Notes under the pieces: model-generated
Database searches by the model: none
What the model was told of the DNA's origin: nothing
The model's input: the letters and a program-made list of their open reading frames with translations, nothing else
Program-made: the position numbers and the translations under genes
Assembly (NCBI RefSeq): GCF_000002075.1
Contig: NW_004797301.1
Coordinates: 2,065,733-2,123,307, forward strand
Source: Aplysia californica
Taxonomy: Eukaryota; Mollusca; Gastropoda; Aplysiida; Aplysiidae
Direction: 5' to 3'
Length of the DNA stretch: 57,575 nt
Part shown: positions 37,937 through 49,900 of the stretch, in pieces
Position numbering within the stretch: position 1 is the stretch's first letter
Layout: every line of letters begins with the position of its first letter

Positions 37937-40900
37937 GAGACAGAGACGGAGTGAGAGAGAAAGAGGATTACCATAGGAGCTGTGCGCTGCATACGTTCTT
38001 TGTATTATTGTATAGCGCACGGAGCACTTTTTTGTGGAAATGTGCTACATAAATGCAATTTATCATTATTATTATTATTACTAAAACTAGCAAAAGACGT
38101 TCTCCTGCCCTGGGGGTGAAGTCCTATCATTTGTTCAAATTTATACAGCGCTGGCCCTATGGGACCAACCATAGGCCTCTTCAATCAAGCCTTGTGACCT
38201 TGTGCAATAAATATCTCTTAAACAGCTTAGTGCGACAGCTTAGAGACTTATTTCGTCGCATCGCTACACATAATCTATATAAAAGTGGACTTGGGAGGCT
38301 TTGCACACAAACTCCTCCCTTATTACCTAACCCACACCTTAGAAACTTTGCAGGCGTCCACAGCATCCATGTGGCTAGGACCAAACTTTAAGAAATCCAT
38401 GCAAACTGCTTTCCCTGATTTTTCCAAAATGCTTTGTTTCGTCCACACAGAGTGCTACTTTACTTTTACTTGTTCATCCTCTGTTGCCGTTAACCTTCGA
38501 GGAGAGATGCAGTTTTCTATGGTAGGCCAGCTCCGCAGCTCTTTCAGTTGTGATGTTATGTTTTATTAGGGTTTCCTTGACACCCTCGATCCACCTTTTG
38601 CACGGCCTTCCTCTTCCTTTATAGCCTGAGTGCATGGTGTTGTCGGCTCTCGAGGCTGGCTGGTCAGGTGACATGCGTAACAGGTGGCCAAACCATTTTA
38701 TACCCTGTCTTTCTATGTAACGCAGGCAGGACTCAGTGCCAATAGCTGCTCTTACTTCTTCATTTCTCTACTGGATCGATAACAACAACTTCATTTCTCT
38801 GCCTGTCTCGTCTTGTGATGTTAAGGGTTTTGCAGAGACATTTCATTTTGCATGCGGTGATTTTGCTTTCATGGGTTTTGTTTAAGGTACAGGTTTACAT
38901 ATTGTAACATAATGTTGGTATGAATATTGAGGTGATAAGCTGTCTCTTAGTGTCCATGGAGATGTTTGGATGAGATAGGAGGGGGTGCGGGCCGGTAGCT
39001 GACAGCATTGGCTTTTTGAGTTCGCATTTCTATTTCTCTGTCTATGGACCCGTTTTTAAAAAAAAGTGCTGCCAAGATATTTAAACTCCTTCACCTCTTT
39101 CACTTTTTTACTATTGACATGGAAGTTCAGGGGACTATGGTTTCGGCTCACTTTCATAACTTCTGTTTTTGATGTGCTTATTTTCATGTTGAATTTCTCA
39201 TAGGTGTTGTTGAGTTCAGTAGTGTGATTTTGGAGGCTTTGTTGGTCATGATGAATAAAACATTGGTCGTCTGCGAACAGAAATTCATTTAGGCTTTCTG
39301 GGCTTTGGTTTGCTTCTTGCGTTATTGTGTAAACACAGAGTGCAAATCTTGGGAAAGTCCATCTTCTAAGACGCCGTTGTAAACAAGTGAGGTTTCCGTT
39401 CACTAGCCGTGCGCTGCTTACACACCTTTGAAATTCTGGAGTGTACAACCACGAGAGTGGAAAAGAGAATCAATCTTCATATCTTTTATGTATTTGGCAA
39501 CTTAGAAACGTGTGTCACTTTTCTCTCAAGATTATTGCTCCATTCCAATAGAGTGTAAATATAGTAGGCCAATGACTTTCAGATGATGTTAATGCATCGG
39601 TCAGTCCTTTCATCGAAAGGGGGCCCAGCTAGCTTAATATTATATTTCACTTCACACAACTGATGGACTAGGGATAGGCTTTGCCTCTATGAGACCTACA
39701 TTGACAGACCCATACAGGACAACACTTTACATTTACCGTCTGTCAGGTCTCCACTACGCCACCACAAACGAGTTAATTAGAGACTTAAGAACTGACTCTG
39801 TTACTGCAATCAGTTGAGTAAGTACTGTCACCGTTGGGTGTTGGTGAAGTGAAATGCGTTTACAGTGGTTATTCTTTTTCGAATGGTGTACGTTGGGCGA
39901 TGTGAAGCAACATGACAAAATGAGTCACACATCTGTCAGGCGAGCCACACATCGCATTTTGACAATACTTTTACTTTACTTTTCCGATCCAGCGGCCATT
40001 TGGGTTCTAGCCCTTTGGTCTGTCGATATGGCAAAGAATTATTTTGACAATACAAGATTAGGGGCATCAAATTAAAGATTTTCTCAAGCATTACAAGAGG
40101 GTGAAAACAGCAGTAGTCATGTCATTCTATAGTTGGGTTTTTTGTGCGTGTATTTTGTATTTTGTGTACTGACAAACAACTGGTCGGTTGTATTTAATTC
40201 TCATGTAGAAAGTGTGTTGTATTGAACAACATAGGTACCCTGCCCGCATCTCCTATTCTCGCAGATGTTTTTATAATAATAATTTAATAGAGGTTTTACG
40301 GCATTCGCAACTGCATACAGTCATATGAGCGCCAAGGGGTGGATGTCAACAGAGAAGTCTTTACAGGGAATCAGGCTTACTCTGCTCTCCTCTCTAGCTT
40401 CAACAGCACAAAGTCTGTTTCGACTTTCAAGGCACCCTGGAAATAGCGGGTCACAAGAGTGTGACATACATACAAAAGAAGTTGAGGAAAAATGACAATA
40501 GTGAGGATTAGGAAAGAAAAAGCAGCAGTTCCCTGTTGTAGATCTGGCACAGTTATGAGCATGACATTGATGAATCAGCCCATTTACAATTCTACTGTGC
40601 TTGAACGAGAAATGTTCCCCCTTTGGGAATGGCCTTAAGACACTTCAGTCAGTGAGTGGCACTGCCCCGGGGGGTTTCAGATGTTTGGCCCACTTTGACA
40701 AAAAGTTGGGAGACCCGTGACCTCTGCTTCAGACTTTCTTTTTGAGACAGAACATTCCATCAACTTACGAGCTGCCAGCTGGGAAATGATCCTCATTCGC
40801 TGCTGAGAGGCAAAAGTTCTCCTTTTGGCCATGTCTGACTTCCTCTGTCGTCGGGCGCTGCGGGCATCCAAGATTTTCTAAAGGGGGGGGGGGGAGCAAT

Positions 40901-43900
40901 TATCATGAAACTGGTTTTTTTAGTTTTAGTAGAGGTTTTTCGGTGCTCGCAACTGCATAAGGTCATATGAGTGCCAGAGGATTAGAGGTGTTACAAGAGA
41001 GTAACAAACATAAAAAAGAAGAAGGGGAGATAAGGACCAGAGCTGTTAAAGTACTTTTTATTAAGTACTTAAGTACAAATTTAAGTACAATCTAAAAAAT
41101 GTACTTAAGTACAGTAAAAGTACTTTCCTATAAAATGTACTTGAGTACAATTACTTTTTAAAAAAGTACTTATGAGTACATTTTGAGTACTTTCTGCTAA
41201 TATGCTAAAACACTTCAGCGCTTATGTAAAACATATTTTATAACTTATCCAGTATATTTGACAAATTAGGCTATTTATTACTAAAAATGTAAACAGTATA
41301 CAAAGCATTTGAATATACAATGTACGCACTGAACGGTGGAAATGGTCCGTGAAGTTGAACAAAAAACAACCCAAACGAACAGACGCAACTAGTGGGTAAG
41401 TGATATTATGAATAGAACGTGTTTGAGCAAGACAATGTGATCAAATGTAAGTCAGTCCTAGAGGTCGGAAAGTTCTACAGAAAAAGTATCCAAATTGAAA
41501 AATGTAGATACAAAGTTGCTCTTAAGAAAACATAAAATTGATGAAAATGGCCCGCATAGAAATGGAAAAGTGCATTGAATTCTTCATTAACAAATCCTCA
41601 AGGAATCAATGTAGCCTTAAGCAAAAACCACCCAAAAAAAGTTTAAAAGAAATTTAAAAATTGTTAGAGACACATTGAGAACACAGTTTCAGTTTCAATT
41701 GATTAAAGTGGTCTGACAGATTTTTGTCACACTGTGTAGTCCACGGCGCCAACGGCAAACCAAAATACAATAGTTTCCTAGAGTCTAGTAAGTGTAGTGT
41801 AACCAAAGATTCTCTACTGCTGTAGTCTCCGCCTAAGATCCCAGTGCTCGGAAGCAAGGAAAATATGGGATCTTAGCCAACGAAGCCAAGGAAGAATCTA
41901 CAGTGACCCATGAACTGACGTGACCCCTTGGGTGGATTCATGACATATGGCAAGCAAAGAGTGGTCAACCTTGATTACCAATCACAGTGGCATGAGGCAT
42001 GCCATAAATAATATTATATATACACACTCATTAGCCTATCGTGAGTCTTGAGATCTTTATCTACGTTTATCCAGTTGCCCCTCCCCTTTACCTGTCCAAC
42101 AATTTTAGCTTTCCATCTCTGATTGAGTTCCCCCCCCCCCCCCCCAACCTCCTTTGTCATTACGCACCATTACGATGTGACCACACTAATTAAAATTCAG
42201 GTTGTCTCGCAAATTCGGGAAAAACTGCTTTCAATGGTCAGGGAAGAGTTCACAGTTTGATGTGATCCCGCCTGGAGCGAACTTGTAGGCCCTACCCACC
42301 CAGGGAGTGATGTAATTTTCGGTGGTGAGGTCAGATGCGAGTGCGATGTTTGGGGAAAAGAAACGCATCGGTCAGTTCACACCTTGGTGTGATCCCGTCT
42401 GGGGCAAACACTGTACCGTTTCAAGGAGTTTTACAACGCTTGTGATCACACTCACGATAGTGGCTGATCTTTGAGGCGACTGGCCGTTCTTTGATCTCAA
42501 CTTTTAACTCTTGGCAGTTGATCGGGTTTTTGCTCCGTAAATTATGATCAGAAATGCCTGCACTTACCCTTTCATTAAGCTACCAAAGTACTCAAAATGT
42601 ACTTAAAAAGTACTCAAAAGTACTTTTATAAAAAGTATCGGAGTACAGTAAAAGTACTGGTTTCAAAAATGTACCGGAGTACAGTAAAAGTACCGAAAAT
42701 TGTAACGTAAGTACAAGTACCGGAGTACTTGTACTCCGTTACTACCAGCTCTGATAAGGACGATAGATGTTTCATAGGAAAGAAGAAGCAAACCACACCA
42801 GAGCACCCACCAACCACCCACGAAACGGGTTTTATGTCACTTTAAGCACAGTGAGGACATTGAAAATGCCAGGACTTCAATCTCAACATTCATCTCTAAC
42901 AGTTATTTGAGTTAAAGAGAGGTATATCCACATAAAAATGATCACTCTGTGCTAAACGAAAACAAAAGACACCAGAAAAACAGGCAGAAACAACAGAGTC
43001 TGAGAGTGGTTGCAAAAAGAGAAGACCAAGCTAAAAGCATTTTCCAACCGCCCAACATCTCAGATAGGGCTCAACCAAGTTATTTAGTCTTTTCATTCAA
43101 ATTTTAAAAAGCGCACTCCCAAAATAGATTCAGAGCTAGGAAAAAGCAACTGATAGAAAAATAGACAATAGAGGGAGAGTAAAAAAGTAGGACCTGTCAT
43201 GGCACCCTTCAACAGCCCACAATGAAGTAGCTGGAGCACCATGGATCCTCATAAAAGTTCAAGAGCAAGCCTTTGGAGACTCGATATAGGGTAGTCCAGC
43301 ACGATACCAACAGAGCTACCTGCACGATATAGAGAGAAACCCTGACAGAAAGAACCCCAGTGGCCGCCATGCCGTGCAAACTCTACAGCCACGCAATTTA
43401 GAACAGAGCTCGATCGTGCGACCAGCCAGTGCATCGGGAGCTCCAGCTAAGAGAAACCATGTGTAGTGTAAAGGGGACAACCAATCTAGACAGACCAGGC
43501 CATATAAGATCGTAGCGATCGATGTCTGACATGTCTCCGGACATACGCTCCCAAAGAGAGACTGGACAGACTAAGGGAAGCTGGTGTCTCTACAGGGTCG
43601 GGGAGAGACAGCAACCTGCGTGGAAAAGCCAGAAGAATATCCAACCTGTTGATAAATGGCACGATCAGCAGGCAGACCCTTTCATAGATCCTGGAGAGGG
43701 GGGAGGAGCAGCTATGGCATGGTGCCGCCTGCAATGATACCTATTCTCCAACCAAGTAAGTAAGTAAGAGCTATCTGCAAGCTGGAGCAGTAGGGGAAGG
43801 GCCTACAACCTTCTAGACTAGTTTAGTTTTAGTAGGTATTACGGCACTGGCAACTGCATAAGGTCATATGAGCGCCAAGGAGAGCATGTCAACAGAGAAG

Positions 43901-46900
43901 TCAAAACGGGGAATCAGGCTTACTCTGCTCACCTCTCTGGCCTCAACAGCACAAAGTCTGCTTCGACTATCAAGGCACCCCGGAAATAGCGGGTCACAAG
44001 AATATGACAAACACACAAAAGAAGCAGAGGGAAAATGGCGAAAGTGACGATGTGGAAAGAAAAAGGCAGCAGTTCCCCCTATGTAGCTCCCACACAGTAT
44101 GAGCATGACATTTGTAAATCAGCCCATTTACAATTCTATTGTGTTTAAGAATATGCTATTATCCCCGCTTTGGGAATGGCCTAAACACAACTTCAGTCAG
44201 TAGCACTGCCCTGGGGGGAGAAGCTTCTAGATAAGTAGAAACAACTAGAGTTGAATTGAAAAAATGTGATGTTTTACAACAACCAAACTGTATCAGAACG
44301 CACGAGGCATTCATATTGATAATCAAAACCCTAATCAAATCAAGTGACTAATTCATGTACACAACCAAAAATTGTGTTAAAAAAAAGCACAACATGTTGT
44401 TTATGTAAATAACCAAAAACCTGATCAAATCAACCAACGAATTCACATGACCAACCAAAACTGCATCAAAACACACAATGCACACACATAAGTCCAGCAT
44501 AAACTAGATCAAAACAAGCAATGTTTTCATGGAAACAACCAAATACTGCTCAGAAAAAAAAAGCAACATATTCAGGAAACAAACCTGTCGTTTGGTTCGC
44601 ACTTCAGCCAACCAGCCGCTGAAATCAATCTTCCTCCGCTCTTCCAACTTCTTCTCCTCTTCCCACTCCTGGTCACAGAAAGAATGTGCTAATGTGAGAA
44701 CGACAAAACGGCATTCAAATCAAGCTGCTTCATTTTTGACAAAACATAAAAAGCTGTCGCAAAGAAATTAATTATTTTTAAATAAAAACATACTTGGAAA
44801 ATATTTTATCCTCCTTTTTTTATCCTTTGCTGGATTGTGGTTCTTATTCATTCATTTTCTTTTTCAAGCTTAATGAGCTTCTGATACTATTTAGACGATA
44901 ACACTACACGTGCAAGAAAGTCATTAGACCAATAAAATGTTTAAATATCATTAAGATTACACAATGCCAAATTCAGACTTATGGGCACATCTTCATTACA
45001 TTGTAATTTCAAAGCCTACTAGTTGTGGGTATATATAAGTCTTACACCTGAAAAGTTCTGTTATTTGGACTGCTGACTATTCATGTGGCAACACGACAAA
45101 ATGAGTCACATGTCCAATTTTGACAATATAGCAGTATAGGGTGTCAAATTATAAATCCCCCAAAAAGCTTTACAAATGGGTGAAAACAGTATCCATCAAG
45201 CAGTCCTGGTTCCAAGGTTTAGTCAACTGAAGTTGGGGAGTCCCACTGCACAGTTAGGAGACATTCGAGGCTTTGCTCGACATCTCGAAATAGCTGAATG
45301 GGACAAACATCTCATTTTGTCACAGTGCTACACATTCGTATCTCCTGGACCGCTTGGGTTAAACCCGCAACAAAACACACGAAACTTTTGAAGGATCATC
45401 ATCATCCGGTGCCAGATCTGCGACAGACATTGGCGATCATGGTTCTCAATTCATTCCTTTGCTCGGATGTTCTCAAAAAAGCTACGTTTCCCTGATCTTT
45501 CCCTGTTACCCATTTGTTTAGGTTCCCTAAGTGTGTTGTTCTGGGCCTTCCCCTGCCTCGCTTGCAGTTTCGCCAGTGAGAGCTAGATGTTCAAGAAACT
45601 TATGTCTATTTATGTGTCCCAAAAACTGCATTTGTCGTTTCCTGATTGTTTTTAACATTGAGCGTCCCACTTGGGCTTCATCAAGCACTGCCTCATTTGA
45701 TTTCTTTTCCTTCCACGATACTCTTAGCAGTCTCCTAAGAAACCATATTTCTGTTGCTTCTATTTTATTTTCACTGTCTTTAGTGATTGTCTAGCATTCA
45801 TAGCCATATAGAAGGGTTGACCAAACATAGCATTTCAGAACTTTCATTTTGGTGTTCATTGAGATGTTTCTATTTTTCAGGATTTGGCTCATTTTATTGA
45901 AACTAGCCTTAGCTTAGCCATTGTAGTTCTCTGTCTTATGAAGGATGTTCGTAGACAAAAAGACAGACCCTTATCTGTGGTGTAATAATTGGGTTCTTTT
46001 ACACTGTGCACACAAGACAGGAGCAAATCCCATGTGAGAAAGTTAGTTTAGTTTAGTACACGTTTTACGGCACTCGCAACTGTATTAGGTCATATGAGCG
46101 CCAGAAGATTAGAGGAGTTACAAGGGAGTATTAAACATATAAAAGAAGAAAGGGAGATAAGGACGATAGATGTTTCATAGGAAAGAAGAAGCCAACCACA
46201 CCAGAGCACCCGTCAACCACCCACCCTCCCTATGTTAGAACTTAAGAAATGTAGCAAGCGTTCTGTCACAGCTAGTAAAAGAAAGCTATGAAAAAGGTTA
46301 CAAGCAATTTCCTGTAGCACTTTATGAGACAAATCACTTGGGCAAACTGAGAAAGTTAATATAGCCAGTAACCCCAGCTTTGGGGAAATGGTCTAGACAG
46401 TGTTGGCGAAGGCGTTTTTTGTTTTTTTTAATAGTAAAGGGTTTTACGGCGCTCGCAACTGCATAGGGTCATATGAGCACCAAGGGGTGGGTGTCAACAG
46501 AGAAGTCTTTACAGAGAATCAGACTTACTCTGCTCACCTCTATAGCTTCAACAGCACAAAGTCTGCTTTGACTATCAAGGCACCCCCCCAGAAATAGCAG
46601 GTCACAAGAGAGTGACAAACATACAAAAGAAGTAGAGGAAAATGACAATAGTAAGGATCAGGAAAGAAAAAGCAGCAGTTCCCTGTTGTAGATCAGGCAC
46701 AGTTATGAGCGTGACATGAGTGAACCCATTTATAATTCTGTGCTTGAACGAGAAATGTCCCCCCTTTGGGAATGGCCTAAAAACACTAGTCAGTGGCACT
46801 GCCCTAGGGGGTGCTCTGTGGTGTAATGATCGGGTTATTTGACATTGTGCACACAAGACAGGAGCAATTTCCACGTGAGAAAGTTAACATAGCCAGTACC

Positions 46901-49900
46901 TCCAGCTTTGTGTAAATGTTTAGTTTAGTTTTAGTAGAGGGTTTTACGGTGCTCGCAACTGCATAAGGTCATATGAGCGCCAGAAGATTAGACGTGTTAC
47001 AAGAGAGTAACAAACATAAAAAAGAAGAAGGGGAGATAAGGACGATAGATGTTTGATAGAAAAGAAGAAGCAAACCACACCAGAGCACCCGCCAACCACC
47101 CACTTTGTGTAAATGGTCTAGACAGTGTTGGCGAAGGCATAATAATTTTCAGTTTCAGTAAGAGTTTTATAGATCTAGTACTTACAATACAATTAGGTCA
47201 TATAAGCACCAATGAATTGAGGTGTTACTACTAGAGGGTAACATACTAAAAAACAAAAACAGGAGAGATAAAAGACGATTCACGTTTCATGGGGAACTAG
47301 GAGCAAACCCCACCAGAGAGCCTGCCAACCACCCTTATGAGGGTGTACTAAAACACTGACAAACAACCCCTAGCCTAGCAATGACGAGCCGACCCACCAA
47401 TCGCCTCTTCTCCCGTTGTATAGCCAGCGCCCTCTGCCGGCCCTCTCGCGCACTCTTGAGGATCCGCTGCCTCTTCTTGGCCGCCAGCTGCTCTGGGGTG
47501 ACCATCTCGTCCGGGATGTCCAGCAAGTGGAACGACGGCTCTTTGGTCTGAAACAAATAAAATGATTCTTTTGTCTGAAACAAACAAACAAAGGTTATTT
47601 TGTCTGAAACAAATAAGGGTTCTTTTTTCTCAAACACAATGGTACTTTACGGTTCTTTGAGGTTTTATGGCGCTCGCAACTGCATAAGGTCATATCAGCG
47701 CCAGAAGATTAGAGGCGCTACAAGAGAGTAACAAAACATAAAAAAGAAGAAGGGGAGAAAAGGACGATAGATATTTTCACTTTAAACTTTCGATCATGTA
47801 GAAAAAATCTTGAAAGTTGTGTTTGTAGCCTGCTTAGGACCTGGTCACCATAATAATATATAATCATTTCATTGAACCAGACAGAGCAAATTGTACTTGC
47901 TTTCACATATTTCGTAACTTTTAGCTAAAGTATCACACTCTTTCTAGGTTAAAAAAATCTTTCACTTAACACATAAGACTATTACACTGAATATAATAGT
48001 TATCTGGCCCACTTTGAAAAAGTTTGGTGACCTATGCTATGGATAGAAAAATACCAAAAAAAGACAAAGATACCACGATACCTCCGACTCTATAATACCA
48101 GGAACAAAGAAAAAGACAAAGATACTATGACACCTCCGACTCTATAATTGCGGGAACATAGGAACAGACAAAGATACCATGATACCTCTGACTCTATAAT
48201 GGGGGGGACGGGGACATAGATTCTATGATACAGGGAATATAGAAAAAAAGACAAAAGATATCACGCTACCACAAAGACAAAGATACCACGATACCACAAC
48301 GACAAAGACAGCAGGATACCTCCGACTCTATCGGCGCTGGCTCCTGGCCCAAGATCTTGGCCTTAGCGCGCTGGATGTTGGCAGAGAGCTTGTCCACGTG
48401 TTCCTGGAGATCCTCCACTCGCCGGAGACCCACCTCAGCCAGGGCCGTCTGCACACACAGGGAAAGAAATACAGTCAAACCTGTTTTTTTAGTTTTGTTT
48501 TAGTAAGGTTTTGCAGCGCTTGCAACTGCATAAGGTCATATGAGTGCCAAAAGCTGTTTAACCCTTTAAGCCCTTGCCGTCGGTACACCGGTGGCGCGGG
48601 CGCGTATAACTGCCCATATGCCTAGCCACCCGTACATCGGTGGGCGAGACCCCCATCCCCAAACCGGCCCGCCCGAGACAAAACGCGTACGGTAAATATC
48701 GTCTACTACACAAGATGTTATTGATTATTTCGAAGACTTTTCTGAATTAAATGCTGGTAATGACATGGACTACCTTAACCCTCATCCTGCGGGAGCCGGG
48801 TTTATGTCGCCTGATAAGCCTATTTCGGCACCTTGCCTACGTTCTGGTCCCAAATCAGTGTAGCCCCTGGCTCAGCGAACGCGCAGCGTGCATCCTCTTA
48901 CTTGTCATTCGGGTCCCGAGTCGGATCCCCATTCATGCAGGTCAAGTGTGTGTGTGTCAGTCTGCTGCAGTTTGTGTGCTTTGTGGCCTTCTTCTAGAAC
49001 CGCCTGCGTAGGTTCGTAATCGAGGCATACGTCTCATTCAAAACATGCCAAGTTGGTAGCTCTAGATGTTGGTCCAATGAAATTATAGAAGAAATTGACC
49101 CACTTAGACATGAGGAGCTCGAAAGGATAGTCAGGAAACAAGACTTCCATTTTTCTATACAAAATATTTCAAATGAGCTTGATTTTGTATGAAATGATAC
49201 TACCTGATAAAAAATAAGCTTGTTTGATAGTTTTGAATACCATTGTGCAGGTACAAAGAACAATTTGAGTGTAAAACATTCGGAAATAGACCTAAATTAT
49301 CCCCTTTCGAACCTCAGGTCATTCATAACAACAAGAGCGTCCTGAAAGGTTATTCGAATGGGCGTAACTACTCGTAATGTCTTAACAGTTTGTGAGAGGG
49401 GGTTATTCATGTGTTTGTAACACTTTATAAATAGACAACTATGAAAGAGAGCGTTATTTTCATCATCGGTTAACACACTCTCGCGGTATTCATGGCGAAA
49501 ACCCACGTTTCCCGGCGCGCGCGCGCTGTACACCAACTGTACACACTGAGTGACCCCGGCGGCCTGCCCGGCACGTCCGACGTAATCGGTTGCTGACAAG
49601 ATACGCATCTGGGCACAGACGCAGGATAATAGTTAAGTGGGATATGGAACGTGATTCTTTTTTTAGTTTCAGTAGAAGTTTTACGGCGCTCGCAACTGCA
49701 TAAGGTCATATGAATGTCAGAAGATTAAGAGGTGTTGCAAGAGAGTAAAAAACATAAAAAAGAAGAAGGGGAGATAAGGACGATGGATGTTTGATAGGAA
49801 AGAAGGAGCAAACCACACCAGAGCACCCGCCAACCACCCACAATGTGATTCTGGTGATCATATGAATGTTAGTAAGACACATCGCTCAGGAGCTCAGGCA

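Noticed and set aside
41654-41857. Possible hAT transposase fragment
   Set aside because: Short, no RW or DDE-type motifs seen; the element looks non-autonomous.
43486-43737. Overlapping 71-82-codon ORFs on both strands
   Set aside because: No motif, open on both strands by composition, and part of a probable retroposon fragment.
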